A stretch of 64,000 bases of DNA from Roseburia porci (GTDB lineage: Bacteria; Bacillota; Clostridia; Lachnospirales; Lachnospiraceae): NCBI RefSeq assembly GCF_009695765.1, contig NZ_VUNI01000013.1, positions 22,989 through 86,988 of the forward strand. The letters run 5' to 3'. The position numbers and the translations under genes were made by a program. The notes beneath the pieces were generated by a model. It was not told the origin of the DNA. It saw only the letters and a list, made by a program, of their open reading frames with translations, and did no database searches. Positions 14,793 through 24,769 of this stretch are shown here, one piece after another (position 1 is the first letter of the stretch; each line of letters opens with the position of its first letter).

Positions 14793-16319
14793 ATGACAAA
14801 GACAACAAAAAAGATTTTGTATCTGCTTGGCAGCCTGGTGATCCTGCTTCAGGCAGTCGTTGAAATCGCCGCAGTATATGAAATGATCCAATCCAATATG
14901 ATTCCAAATGTGATATTGATTGTTGGAATCGCGATTCTTGTTATTTTACAGGCCGTAACTACGGTTCTGTTTTTTGTGAAACCGAAAAAGAAGAATGATA
15001 AGAAAACGGGAGAGAAGATTTCACAGAAGAAACGGTTGAAAAAACATCGTAAGATTGCAATGATCCTTGCAGTGATCATGATCCTGATCTGCGGTCTGTT
15101 AACTTATGTGATGGCAAAAGTAAATGATGCGTTTGGAGCGATCACAAACGAAGATGGACAGTATATTGAGATCGGTGTATATGTTATGAAAGATTCACCG
15201 GCACAGTCGATTAATGATCTTACAGACAGCACTTTTGGAATGACAGATTCTTATGATGCAGAGAACACACAGGCAGCCTTAAATGATATCAATGACAAAT
15301 TGGGCAAGGAAGTTGCAACAGAGAATTATGATTCTGTGAATACAATGGTAGATGCTTTATACAGTGGACAGACCGATGCAATGATTCTGAATGAAGCCTA
15401 TGCATCCATTCTGGAAGATCAGGAAGCTTATCAGAATTTCTCGGATGATACCAGAATTGTGTACACATACCGTATTAAAGTGGACGAGGACGAAAAACGA
15501 GATGTAAAAGTGACGAAAGATCCATTTGTCGTATATATCAGTGGATCTGATACAAGAAGTGATAAGCTGGCAACAAGCCGAAGTGACGTAAACCTGCTTG
15601 CGATTGTGAATCCGGAGACAAAGCAGGTATTGCTTTTGAATACACCACGTGATTATTATGTACAGACTTCAGTTTCCGGTGGTGCAAAGGATAAGCTGAC
15701 ACATGCAGGAATCTATGGGGTACAGTGTTCGATGGACACGCTTTCCATGTTATATGATACGCCGGTAGATTATTATATGCAGATTAATTTTACCGGATTT
15801 GAGACGATGATCGATGCAATCGACGGTGTGGATGTGGATGTGGATCAGGCTGTGACTACCGATGACGGATATTCGTTCAGTGAGGGAATCAACACGATGA
15901 ACGGTAAGGAAGCGCTCTCTTATGTAAGAGAACGTCATCATTTTGCAGATGGTGATAATGCACGTGGTCGTCATCAGATGGCTGTGATCAGTGCGATTAT
16001 TCAGAAGGCTTCTTCTGGAACGACGATTCTGAAGCATTACGGAGATATCATGGACAGTATGGAAGGCATGTTTGTGATGGATCTGAGTCAGGATGATCTT
16101 GGTAATCTTGTAAAAATGCAGTTATCAGATAGTTCTTCATGGAACGTAAAGTCTTATGCAGTAACCGGCGAGAATTCTTCCAATTATACGTATTCCGCAC
16201 CGGGGCAGCAGCTTTATGTTATGGAGCCGAACCAGGATACGGTTGATCATGCAAAAGAACTGATCAACAAGGTATTCTCCGGTGATACGCTGACAGATGA
16301 GGATGTAGCAGCACAATAG
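14793..16319 (+). CDS. LCP family protein with three TM helices and an accessory domain
   Basis: 508 residues. Three hydrophobic helices lie in the first 115 residues. An external accessory domain (about 125-240, containing DSFG/NTMVDALYSGQTDAMI-like segments) looks like a substrate-binding-protein-type fold. The LCP domain follows at about 245-470: VYISGSDTRSD, RSDVNLLAIVNPETKQVLLLNTPRD, YMQINFTGFETMIDAIDGV and YVRERHHFADGDNARGRHQM. Capsule-linked LCP proteins such as Cps2A have a similar accessory-plus-LCP layout. It probably attaches the polymer controlled by the upstream kinase to the wall. It starts 29 nt after the kinase gene. Confidence 0.85.
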   Translation: MTKTTKKILYLLGSLVILLQAVVEIAAVYEMIQSNMIPNVILIVGIAILVILQAVTTVLFFVKPKKKNDKKTGEKISQKKRLKKHRKIAMILAVIMILICGLLTYVMAKVNDAFGAITNEDGQYIEIGVYVMKDSPAQSINDLTDSTFGMTDSYDAENTQAALNDINDKLGKEVATENYDSVNTMVDALYSGQTDAMILNEAYASILEDQEAYQNFSDDTRIVYTYRIKVDEDEKRDVKVTKDPFVVYISGSDTRSDKLATSRSDVNLLAIVNPETKQVLLLNTPRDYYVQTSVSGGAKDKLTHAGIYGVQCSMDTLSMLYDTPVDYYMQINFTGFETMIDAIDGVDVDVDQAVTTDDGYSFSEGINTMNGKEALSYVRERHHFADGDNARGRHQMAVISAIIQKASSGTTILKHYGDIMDSMEGMFVMDLSQDDLGNLVKMQLSDSSSWNVKSYAVTGENSSNYTYSAPGQQLYVMEPNQDTVDHAKELINKVFSGDTLTDEDVAAQ

Positions 16320-16377
16320 TAGATAGAAGGCGGATGCTGAATAAAATTATGCAATAAATGAAAAGAGGATAAGATTC

Positions 16378-17724
16378 ATGGGTAAGTATTTTGGAACAGA
16401 CGGATTTCGTGGTGAGGCAAATAAAGTCTTAACAGCTGATCATGCATACAAGATTGGACGTTACCTCGGATGGTATTACAACCAGAACCATAAAGGCCGC
16501 ATTGTGATTGGTAAGGATACAAGAAGGAGCAGCTACATGTTTGAGTACGCTCTGGTTGCAGGAATTACTGCATCCGGTGCAGATGCATATCTGCTTCATG
16601 TAACTACAACTCCGAGTGTTGCTTATGTTGTGCGTACAGAGAATTTTGACTGTGGAATCATGGTATCGGCAAGCCATAATCCATTCTATGATAACGGAAT
16701 CAAAGTAATGGATGGAAATGGACATAAGATCTCAGCAGATGTAGAAGCTGCAATGGAGAAATACATTGATGGTGAGATGGGCGAGCTGCCATTTTCATTT
16801 CAGGATAAAGTTGGCGTAGCCAAGGATTATGCGATTGGAAGAAACCGTTATGTAGGCTATCTTATTTCTCTGGCTACCAGATCTTATGATGGTATGAGAA
16901 TCGGACTGGACTGCGCGAATGGTAGTTCATTCAGCATTGCTAAGAGCGTGTTTGATGCACTTGGTGCTAAGACATACGTAGTTGGTAATGAGCCGGACGG
17001 AACAAACATTAACATGGCCTGCGGATCGACGCATATTGAGAATCTTCAGAAGCTGGTAAGAGAAAAGAATCTGGACTGCGGATTTGCTTTTGATGGTGAT
17101 GCGGACCGTTGTATCGCTGTTGACGAGAACGGAATGGAAGTACATGGAGACTATGTCCTTTATGTATGTGGCAAGTATCTGAAAGAATGTGGAAAGCTTC
17201 AGAATAATACCGTTGTTGCAACGATCATGTCAAACCTTGGTTTATTCAAGGCAATGAAGCGAGAAGATATCAATGTATGTGTAACGACTGTCGGAGATAA
17301 ATATGTGAATGAGGCCATGGTGGCAAATGGTTATGTACTCGGTGGAGAACAGTCAGGTCATATTATTTTCAGCAAGCACGCGACAACCGGGGATGGAATC
17401 CTCACTGCAATTATGCTGATGGAAGTAATCCTTGAGAAGAAACAGAGTCTTGGAACGCTGTGCAGAGGAATGCAGATGTTCCCGCAGCTTCTGAAAAACG
17501 TGCGTGTGGCAGATAAGCCAACAGCGGTAAATAATCCAAAGGTTCAGGAAGAGGTACAGAAGATTACAGCAGCACTTGGCGATAACGGACGAATTCTTCT
17601 GCGTGAAAGTGGTACAGAGCCGGTTGTCCGGGTTATGGTGGAAGCAGGAACAGATGAACTTTGCCAGCGTTATGTAGATCAGATGATTCAGGTTATGAAA
17701 TCAGAGAATCTGATCATTGATTAA
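16378..17724 (+). CDS. glmM: Phosphoglucosamine mutase
   Basis: 448 residues, the usual GlmM length. It converts glucosamine-6-P to glucosamine-1-P for UDP-GlcNAc. Motifs: GKYFGTDGFRGEAN at the start, MVSASHNPFYDNGIK with the phosphoserine (near residue 102), FDGDADRC for metal, GGEQSGH for sugar specificity and RESGTEPVVRVMVE for phosphate binding. GAGGAT upstream supports ATG 16378. A terminator follows. Its place after the LCP gene fits supply of amino sugars to envelope polymers. Confidence 0.95.
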   Translation: MGKYFGTDGFRGEANKVLTADHAYKIGRYLGWYYNQNHKGRIVIGKDTRRSSYMFEYALVAGITASGADAYLLHVTTTPSVAYVVRTENFDCGIMVSASHNPFYDNGIKVMDGNGHKISADVEAAMEKYIDGEMGELPFSFQDKVGVAKDYAIGRNRYVGYLISLATRSYDGMRIGLDCANGSSFSIAKSVFDALGAKTYVVGNEPDGTNINMACGSTHIENLQKLVREKNLDCGFAFDGDADRCIAVDENGMEVHGDYVLYVCGKYLKECGKLQNNTVVATIMSNLGLFKAMKREDINVCVTTVGDKYVNEAMVANGYVLGGEQSGHIIFSKHATTGDGILTAIMLMEVILEKKQSLGTLCRGMQMFPQLLKNVRVADKPTAVNNPKVQEEVQKITAALGDNGRILLRESGTEPVVRVMVEAGTDELCQRYVDQMIQVMKSENLIID

Positions 17725-17752
17725 TATATAATTTCACATAATGAACAGGAAG

Positions 17753-17790
17753 CAGGTAAGCAATTTTACAGATTGTTTACCTGTTTTTTA
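17753..17790 (+). terminator. Intrinsic terminator after glmM
   Basis: A 12-bp stem (17753-17764 with 17772-17783, one G-U) and a 7-nt loop are followed by TTTTTT. Confidence 0.9.
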
Positions 17791-17819
17791 ATTAGGTGTA
17801 TACAAAACCTTTCTGCGCA

Positions 17820-17828
17820 TGGTACAAT
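17820..17828 (+). promoter_or_regulatory. Extended -10 promoter for the cysteine protease gene
   Basis: TG, one base, then TACAAT (17823-17828) lies 45 nt before the start codon and after the glmM terminator. No good -35 box is visible, as is common for extended -10 promoters. Confidence 0.5.
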
Positions 17829-17873
17829 AGTACTGGTACAAATTCACCATATATAGATGATGAGGTATGAAAA

Positions 17874-20504
17874 ATGAAAGGAAAAAAATTATTAGCACTG
17901 TTACTTGGTGTGACACTTTTGATGTCACCGGTTCAGTATGCACAGGCAGAAGGGGAGACAGAAGCACCTGTGAATCAGGAGGAACACGCCAGTGGATATA
18001 TCGAGAGTGATCTCGATCAGAACACTCCGGTATATATGCCGATGGCAAGAGCAGCAGCTGCAATACCATCTGCGTTTCCGACTGATATAGAGGCGATGAA
18101 GGAGAAGTATCCGGACAACAGAAATCAGAATCCATATGGAACCTGTTGGGCATTTGCATCTATGGGACTTGCGGAGTTTGATCTGATCAATGATGGAACT
18201 GCAAACAGGAATGTTGATTTCAGTGAACTTCAACTGGCGTATTTTACGTATAATTTTGTGCAGGATCCATTAGGTGGAACAGAAGGTGATTCGGCTCAAT
18301 ATTATAATGAAAATACGGATACAAATTATCTGAATCGTGGAGGCAATTTTGAATATGCCTCAAGAAGACTCAGTCAGTGGATCGGTGCAGTAGACGAATC
18401 GAACGTTCCATATGATAAGGCAGCTGATACATTAACAAAGGGGTTGCCGGAGGAATATGCATACGGATATAATAAAGCACATCTGGAGAATGCATATGAT
18501 ATTAATATTAAGGCGAATTCCAATGAGGTAAAGACACAGATTATGCAGCATGGTGCTGTTGGGGCGATGTATTATCATAATGATGACAATATGAATTATA
18601 ATACCAGTACTTATCCGGCGTATTATGATCCTGCAAAAACAGGAGGCGGTCATGCTATTATGATCGTTGGCTGGGATGACAATTATTCAAAGGCGAATTT
18701 TATAGGAGAAACAAAGCCGCAGAACAATGGTGCATGGCTGATCCGAAACAGCTGGGGATTTCAGTGCAGCTACTTCTGGATGTCTTATGAGAATGCATCC
18801 CTGATGAATGCAGCGTGGGTATTTGACTTTAATGCGAATGATGGATATGACAATAACTATCAGCTGGATGGGGGAATTGAGACATATAAATGTTCAAAGG
18901 AAAAAGTCGCAAATGTTTTTACGGTTCAACAGAAACATGGCGTTGAATCGGAACTTTTAAAAGCAGTTTCGCTATCAATGACCCATGAGACAGGTGTAGG
19001 TTACACGATTGAAATTTATACCGATCTGCAGGATGCAGAGGATCCTACAAGCGGAATGAAACAGGAGACTGCTACGACAAGCGGAACAACAACATATGCA
19101 GGAATATACACGATTCCACTTCAGAATTCAGTAAGACTTACACCGGGAACCACATTTTCTGTTGTTGTGACCTGTGATCAATCAGCAATTGACCAGGAAC
19201 AGGCCACTTCTATGGCAAATGGTGATAAAATGGTCTGGGAAAGGAAGGTAAGTAGGGGGAATAATAAGAGTTTTTATTATGCATATAACAGATATAATGC
19301 AGAGCCAGAAGGCAATTACTGTATCAAAGCATTTACTTCCAACAATGCAATGAATGATGCAGAAATGGTTGCAGATGCAAAGAAAGCAGTAACAGACAGT
19401 CTGAACGACATAATTGGAAGCAACAGTCTGACCAGAGAGGGGACACAGGGAAAAATATCTGACTCATTGACCAAAGCAGGAATTACAGACGTTACAATCA
19501 CTGTAGGAGAATGGAATAAGGTTGATGCAACGATAGACGCAGATGGTAATATTACCGCAACGGTTACGATTCAGTATGGAACTGCTGTAGATACGGTGCA
19601 GCTGAATAAAGTGATTGCAAAGCTTGCGTTACCAGAAAGCAGTTCGATTAATGCGGTATACGGGAAAACACAGGTAGGAGAGAATCTTTTGGGTGCAGAT
19701 CTGACAGTTGACAATAAGAAACTGATCGAGAATCTGAATGCGCATGTGTTTACAACGGAGGAAAAGAACTGGATTGCCAATGGGGCATCGGTTCAGATCT
19801 ATTCTAATATCAATAATATAACAGATTCTGTTGGAGAAACAGATCAGAAGCTGATTGATGCGATACGGAAGAAAGACCAGAAAATTGGATTATATCTGGA
19901 TATTTCAGTTGGTATGAGAATGCTCGACAATAACGGAAACGAGATTGCCGGATCGAACCGTTTGATCCATGAACCACATACAGAGTTTACAGGTGTAACA
20001 GCATTGCCGGATGAGTTGATATCCAAAGATGCAACGAAGACAAGAACTTATGAGGTGATTCGTATCCATGATGGAAAGGCGGAAGTGATCCCTTCTGATT
20101 TTCATGCTGATACAAAAACCATTTCATTTACAACGGATAAGTTTTCAACCTATGCAGTTGCGTATCTCGATACGGACAAGTCCGGAAGTTCGGGAGGTTC
20201 TGGAACAGGAGAGAGTACAGAACCTGGCAGCGGAACTGGCACGAATCACAATTCAGACATGAATGCAGATGAGAATACATCGAAGAATTCCGGTGAGAAT
20301 TCGAAAAATAACTTAGAAAATAATTCACAAAACAAAGCAGAAAATAATGCGGGAAAAGATACTCCGGATACATCAAAAGTAAAGAGCCCGGATACGATGG
20401 ACAATAATGTTCTTGCTTTCTGGCTGATTGCGACAGCTTTGACCGGAGCTGGAATGTTTTTTATTGAGAGTAAAGAGCGAAAGAAAGAAAATAAAGAAGC
20501 TTAA
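17874..20504 (+). CDS. Secreted papain-family (C1) cysteine protease with lectin-like domain and C-terminal anchor
   Basis: 876 residues. A signal peptide covers about 1-25 (AQA). The C1-type catalytic domain covers about 60-330: YGTCWAFAS (catalytic Cys near 97), GGHAIMIVGWDD (His) and IRNSWG (Asn). A beta-rich region at about 330-500 fits the lectin-like domain often fused to such peptidases, followed by two repeat-like beta domains. A Gly/Ser/Asn-rich spacer leads to SPDTMDNN, a hydrophobic helix and a KERKK tail, resembling a sorting signal but without the usual Gly after Thr. Probably surface-displayed. It has its own promoter and terminator. Target proteins unknown. Confidence 0.85.
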   Translation: MKGKKLLALLLGVTLLMSPVQYAQAEGETEAPVNQEEHASGYIESDLDQNTPVYMPMARAAAAIPSAFPTDIEAMKEKYPDNRNQNPYGTCWAFASMGLAEFDLINDGTANRNVDFSELQLAYFTYNFVQDPLGGTEGDSAQYYNENTDTNYLNRGGNFEYASRRLSQWIGAVDESNVPYDKAADTLTKGLPEEYAYGYNKAHLENAYDINIKANSNEVKTQIMQHGAVGAMYYHNDDNMNYNTSTYPAYYDPAKTGGGHAIMIVGWDDNYSKANFIGETKPQNNGAWLIRNSWGFQCSYFWMSYENASLMNAAWVFDFNANDGYDNNYQLDGGIETYKCSKEKVANVFTVQQKHGVESELLKAVSLSMTHETGVGYTIEIYTDLQDAEDPTSGMKQETATTSGTTTYAGIYTIPLQNSVRLTPGTTFSVVVTCDQSAIDQEQATSMANGDKMVWERKVSRGNNKSFYYAYNRYNAEPEGNYCIKAFTSNNAMNDAEMVADAKKAVTDSLNDIIGSNSLTREGTQGKISDSLTKAGITDVTITVGEWNKVDATIDADGNITATVTIQYGTAVDTVQLNKVIAKLALPESSSINAVYGKTQVGENLLGADLTVDNKKLIENLNAHVFTTEEKNWIANGASVQIYSNINNITDSVGETDQKLIDAIRKKDQKIGLYLDISVGMRMLDNNGNEIAGSNRLIHEPHTEFTGVTALPDELISKDATKTRTYEVIRIHDGKAEVIPSDFHADTKTISFTTDKFSTYAVAYLDTDKSGSSGGSGTGESTEPGSGTGTNHNSDMNADENTSKNSGENSKNNLENNSQNKAENNAGKDTPDTSKVKSPDTMDNNVLAFWLIATALTGAGMFFIESKERKKENKEA

Positions 20505-20522
20505 AACGTAAAAAGAGCAAAG

Positions 20523-20560
20523 AAAAGGTGGATGTCTTGATCATCCACCTTTTGTTTTAG
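20523..20560. terminator. Bidirectional terminator between convergent genes
   Basis: A 12-bp stem (20523-20534 with 20542-20553) with a 7-nt loop has T-rich sequence on the right and A-rich on the left. It can end both the protease transcript (+) and the rhamnose/flippase transcript (-). Confidence 0.85.
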
Positions 20561-20566
20561 AGTCTT

Positions 20567-22012
20567 TTATTTATGGCGTAATTTCTGCAATACCTGTTTG
20601 GCATAGGCAAAAAAGAACTGATCTTTCAAAATGAAAAGTGCAATAAAGTATACGATTGCACCAGAGAAGATCATAATGCAGGAGTGCAGTACAGAAGGAC
20701 TCAGATAGTGATTTTCAAAGAAAAGCACAAGTAACATGCATGCACCTGCCAGCAGGTATTTTACGGATTGTGCCATGATTCTGGTAAAGGAAAGCTCATT
20801 CCGGATAAAATACAGCTGTGTCAGCGTGATCACTGCTTCTGCAGCTACGGAAGCGATAGAAGCTCCGATGGAATACAGCTTTGGAATCAGGATCAGGTTG
20901 CAGATAAAATTGACTACGGCTCCAATAATAACGGTAGCTGTCAGAAGACGTTCCCGCTTGGTCGTAACAAAATACTGGATACCGGTGACGTTGCTGAGAC
21001 CAATGATAATGATCAGAAGACCGAGAATTGGAAGCAGCACGTTGATCTTATCATAGCCTTTTCCATAGAACCATGGAACCAGATTCTGTGAGATGCCGAT
21101 CAGTCCAAAGCTTAATGGCACACCGAGAAACCAGACAAAATTATAACTCTGATAAGTCAGTTCCTTAACTTTATCCATGTTTTTCTGATTGAAATAATAA
21201 CCCATGCGGGGAATCATGACAGCACCAAGCGCTGTGACCAGAGTCAGCGCGGTTTTGGAGATCTTAAGCGCCTGTTCGTAGTATCCGTTTTCGAAGTTAT
21301 TGGAGAAAAGGCCGATCATTGTCTTATCGAATACAGTATAAATTGACATTGCAACGGATGGAATGAACAAAGCCAGCGTCGGTTTCAGATGCCGCATTGG
21401 GTGAAGCTCTTTCCATACAGGGCGGTCAATGTATTGTGGCAGATAAAACCAGATCGATAAATTGCTTGCAAGAGCAAGCAGAACCATTCCGGCAACATAG
21501 AGGAAGAGATCATCTTTGTCCCGGACTGCAGTAAAAATAAATACAATATTGATCACTTTAAACAGCATATTCCGAAACATGACTTTTCCAAATTCTTCCA
21601 TTCCCTGAAGAAGCCAGGCAATATCGAAAGCAACGCAGACGATACTGATTGTCTGGATTGCATAAAGCGAAAAACGGCTTCGGTCACAGAATAGAAGAAA
21701 GATCAGATAAGCTGCGGTACAGATTCCGGTGCTTAGAAAACTGAGCAGTTCAATCTCCCAGAAGAGTTTGCTCCTTGCCTTACGATCGTCCTGAAGATAG
21801 GAAATCTCACGGTTGCCGTAGGTCAGTGTTCCAAGGACAGCTACCATGGAGAAGTAAGTGACAACAGAAGCCGTAAAGCTGTAATCACCAATTCCATCAG
21901 CTCCGAGGACTCTGGATACATAAGGCGTAGTAATTAAAGGAGTTATCAGGCTCAGCACCTGATAACTCACATTATAGATATAATTCAGTTTAAGACTTTT
22001 CTGTTTTGCCAT
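20567..22012 (-). CDS. Polysaccharide flippase (Wzx/MATE-like oligosaccharide exporter)
   Basis: 481 residues with 12-14 hydrophobic helices throughout. The N-terminus KLNYIYNVSYQVLSLITPLITTPYVSRVLGADGIGDYSF is typical of the polysaccharide synthase/flippase family. It moves undecaprenyl-linked repeat units across the membrane. It is last in the rfb operon, 3 nt after rfbC, so it probably handles a rhamnose-containing glycan. No glycosyltransferase or polymerase gene accompanies it. Confidence 0.85.
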   Translation of the reverse strand: MAKQKSLKLNYIYNVSYQVLSLITPLITTPYVSRVLGADGIGDYSFTASVVTYFSMVAVLGTLTYGNREISYLQDDRKARSKLFWEIELLSFLSTGICTAAYLIFLLFCDRSRFSLYAIQTISIVCVAFDIAWLLQGMEEFGKVMFRNMLFKVINIVFIFTAVRDKDDLFLYVAGMVLLALASNLSIWFYLPQYIDRPVWKELHPMRHLKPTLALFIPSVAMSIYTVFDKTMIGLFSNNFENGYYEQALKISKTALTLVTALGAVMIPRMGYYFNQKNMDKVKELTYQSYNFVWFLGVPLSFGLIGISQNLVPWFYGKGYDKINVLLPILGLLIIIIGLSNVTGIQYFVTTKRERLLTATVIIGAVVNFICNLILIPKLYSIGASIASVAAEAVITLTQLYFIRNELSFTRIMAQSVKYLLAGACMLLVLFFENHYLSPSVLHSCIMIFSGAIVYFIALFILKDQFFFAYAKQVLQKLRHK

Positions 22013-22015
22013 ACA

Positions 22016-22624
22016 TTAAAATTTAAAGGTGTCTTTCAGACCAACCCATTTCTGATCTTTGTCACTTAAGTTTAAAGGTGTTCCGTCGGAAAGAGTATAT
22101 CCTTCACCGGAAGCAGTACCTTTGTACTCACCAACAAGCTGTGGCCATTCGATTCCGATTTCCGGATCATTCCATGCCATTCCGCCTTCATCACCCGGAT
22201 GATAAAAATCAGTACATTTATAGCAGAACTCTGCAAGATCAGATAATACCAGGAAGCCATGTGCAAATCCTTCCGGAATATAGAACTGTTTCTTGTTTTC
22301 TTCGGTAAGTTCTACACCAAACCATTTTCCATATGTTTTGGAGTCACCACGGAGATCAACAGCTACATCGAATACGCTTCCTTTTACAACACGTACTAAT
22401 TTACCCTGTGGAAACTGTTTCTGGAAATGTAATCCACGAAGTACGCCTTTGGTGGAAGAGGACTGGTTATCCTGAACGAATTCCATATCAAGTCCTGCTT
22501 CTACCATATCGTTTTTATTGTAAGTCTCCATGAAGTATCCTCTTGCATCTCCATGAACTGCTGGTGTGATTACGCATAATCCTTCGATTCCACCAACATT
22601 TTTTTCAACTGTAATCTGTCCCAT
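22016..22624 (-). CDS. rfbC: dTDP-4-dehydrorhamnose 3,5-epimerase
   Basis: 202 residues. Third step of dTDP-L-rhamnose synthesis. Conserved blocks: VRGLHFQ-type segment KGVLRGLHFQ with catalytic His, GKLVRVVKGSVFDVAVDLR, and FYIPEGFAHGFLVLSDLAEFCYKCTDFY with the active-site Tyr. It is slightly longer than the classical 180-190 residues. An AAGAAGGA site precedes ATG. It lies between rfbD and the flippase in the - strand operon. Confidence 0.95.
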   Translation of the reverse strand: MGQITVEKNVGGIEGLCVITPAVHGDARGYFMETYNKNDMVEAGLDMEFVQDNQSSSTKGVLRGLHFQKQFPQGKLVRVVKGSVFDVAVDLRGDSKTYGKWFGVELTEENKKQFYIPEGFAHGFLVLSDLAEFCYKCTDFYHPGDEGGMAWNDPEIGIEWPQLVGEYKGTASGEGYTLSDGTPLNLSDKDQKWVGLKDTFKF

Positions 22625-22656
22625 GACGATAATCCTTCTTTCTTAATGATAATCTT

Positions 22657-23667
22657 TTAAAAATCAAGTTCTTTCAAATAACGTTCAACGGCATCCTGCC
22701 AGGTAGGAAGTGGAGTGAATCCGTTTTCTTCCAGTTTCTTTTTGTCCAGCCGGCTGTTAAAAGGTCTTGCAGCCTTGGAAATTCCATATTCAGCAGTTGT
22801 GACCGGTGTTACAGTAAGACGGTCTTCGGAATATTCGCTATGACCCTGGGCAACAGCCTGACGAAAGATCTCTTTGGTAAAATCATACCAGCTGATATAT
22901 CCGGTCTTGCAGCCTGTGTTACCAGCATCAGTTACTTCGGAGTTGGTTGCATGATAATAACCGTATTTGTCCGTTACGATCATGTCACATAACAGTTTTG
23001 CAAGGTCAAAGGTATATGTCGGAGTTCCAATCTGGTCATCGACAACGGTAAGTTTATCGTGTGTTTTGCCGACATTTAACATTGTTTTGATAAAGTTCTT
23101 TCCGTTCTTTCCAAATACCCATGCGATACGTACGATGAAATATTTTTCCAGATTCCCCGATACGGCAAGTTCGCCGGCAAGCTTTGTTTCACCATATACA
23201 TTTAATGGTGCATAATCTTTGCAGTCCGGTTCCCATGGGGTAGTTCCCTGACCGTTGAATACATAGTCGGTAGAGATATACATCATTTTGCATCCGTTTG
23301 GCTGACTCTGATCTAATTTCTTTACTGCTTTGGCAAAATTTTCAGTACCTACAGTATTTACCATACGTACCTTTTCTTTTTTGTCATCGTCTTCAGCGAG
23401 ATCAACCGCTGTCCAGGCTGCACAGTGGATGACAACATCCGGTGCAGCTTCGGCTAAAACACGGTCAACAGCAGCAGTATCTGTGATATCCAGAGAAACG
23501 TATGGTGTTTTTGTGACAGCAGTACCGTCCTGGGCACCATTGTATTCCGGAGCCAGATCAGATCCGATGCAGGAGAAGCTGCCTTTTCCTTCTGCAGTAC
23601 GTTTCATTAATTCATTGATTACATCGTGGCCTAACTGACCAGCGACACCTGTTACAAATACTTTCAT
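22657..23667 (-). CDS. rfbD: dTDP-4-dehydrorhamnose reductase
   Basis: 336 residues. Final step of dTDP-L-rhamnose synthesis, NAD(P)H-dependent. N-terminal nucleotide-binding motif TGVAGQLGHDV, then STDYVFNGQG and the SDR catalytic pair in YGETKLAGE. It is about 40 residues longer than the classical enzyme, with extra residues after the first beta strand (near 38-50) and near 235-250. AAAAGGAGA precedes the ATG. It lies between rfbB and rfbC. Confidence 0.93.
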   Translation of the reverse strand: MKVFVTGVAGQLGHDVINELMKRTAEGKGSFSCIGSDLAPEYNGAQDGTAVTKTPYVSLDITDTAAVDRVLAEAAPDVVIHCAAWTAVDLAEDDDKKEKVRMVNTVGTENFAKAVKKLDQSQPNGCKMMYISTDYVFNGQGTTPWEPDCKDYAPLNVYGETKLAGELAVSGNLEKYFIVRIAWVFGKNGKNFIKTMLNVGKTHDKLTVVDDQIGTPTYTFDLAKLLCDMIVTDKYGYYHATNSEVTDAGNTGCKTGYISWYDFTKEIFRQAVAQGHSEYSEDRLTVTPVTTAEYGISKAARPFNSRLDKKKLEENGFTPLPTWQDAVERYLKELDF

Positions 23668-23696
23668 TGATTGTCTCCTTTTTGGAAAAAGAGTGA

Positions 23697-24716
23697 TTAG
23701 CGATTTCCGTACATTTTTTCATAATAATTCTGGTATTCACCGGAGATGATGGTTTCCCACCATTCTTTATGCTCAAGATACCATTTGATGGTCTTCTTGA
23801 TACCATCTTCGAATTTGGTTTCTGGTAACCATCCAAGTTCATTGTGGATCTTGGTTGGATCGATTGCATAACGCATATCGTGGCCTTTACGGTCAGCAAC
23901 ATGTGTGATAAGGCTTTCTGGTTTACCTAATTCTTTACAGATGATCTTAACGATTTCAATGTTTGTTTTCTCGTTGTGTCCACCGACATTGTATACTTCA
24001 CCAACACGGCCTTTGTGAATGATCAGATCGATAGCTTTGCAGTGATCCTCAACGTATAACCAGTCACGTACGTTTAAGCCTTCTCCATATACAGGAAGTG
24101 GTTTATCGTTTAATGCGTTGGCAATCATCAGTGGAATCAGTTTCTCAGGGAAGTGATATGGTCCGTAGTTGTTTGAGCAACGGCTGATGGTTACAGGAAG
24201 TCCATAAGTTCTGTGGTAAGCCAGTACTAAAAGATCGGCACCTGCTTTGGATGAGCTGTATGGGCTGCTTGTATGGATTGGAGTATCTTCTGTGAAGAAT
24301 AAGTCAGGTCTGTCGAGTGGAAGATCTCCGTATACTTCGTCAGTAGATACCTGATGATATCTCTGGATACCGTATTTGCGGCATGCATCCATCAGTACAG
24401 AAGTTCCGATGATGTTGGTGTCTAAGAAAATCTGTGGATTTTCGATAGAACGGTCAACATGGCTTTCAGCTGCAAAGTTTACGACCATGTCTGGTTTTTC
24501 TTCTTCGAATAATTTGTAAACAGCTTTACGGTCTGTGATGCTTTCTTTTACAAAGCGGAAGTTCGGGTTGTCCATAACTGGAGCTAATGTAGATAAGTTA
24601 CCTGCATAAGTCAGGCAGTCCAGACATACGATACGGTAGTCAGGGTATTTGTTTAACATGTGAAATACGAAGTTTGAGCCGATGAATCCAGCTCCACCTG
24701 TTACGATGATTGTCAT
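23697..24716 (-). CDS. rfbB: dTDP-glucose 4,6-dehydratase
   Basis: 339 residues. Second step of the pathway, NAD-dependent extended SDR. Motifs: VTGGAGFIGSNF at the start, VNFAAESHVDRSI, STDEVYGDL and the YxxxK in SPYSSSKAGAD, plus NNYGPYHFPEKLIPL. Length is normal. AAAGGAGA precedes ATG. It follows rfbA by 53 nt. Confidence 0.96.
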   Translation of the reverse strand: MTIIVTGGAGFIGSNFVFHMLNKYPDYRIVCLDCLTYAGNLSTLAPVMDNPNFRFVKESITDRKAVYKLFEEEKPDMVVNFAAESHVDRSIENPQIFLDTNIIGTSVLMDACRKYGIQRYHQVSTDEVYGDLPLDRPDLFFTEDTPIHTSSPYSSSKAGADLLVLAYHRTYGLPVTISRCSNNYGPYHFPEKLIPLMIANALNDKPLPVYGEGLNVRDWLYVEDHCKAIDLIIHKGRVGEVYNVGGHNEKTNIEIVKIICKELGKPESLITHVADRKGHDMRYAIDPTKIHNELGWLPETKFEDGIKKTIKWYLEHKEWWETIISGEYQNYYEKMYGNR

Positions 24717-24769
24717 AATGATTCTCCTTTAAATAGATAATAATATAATTTTTTCGTAGGGTTAATTAA

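Noticed and set aside
20736..21091. Two overlapping + strand frames within the flippase gene
   Set aside because: Antisense to a clear membrane-protein gene; composition is that of a reversed hydrophobic gene.
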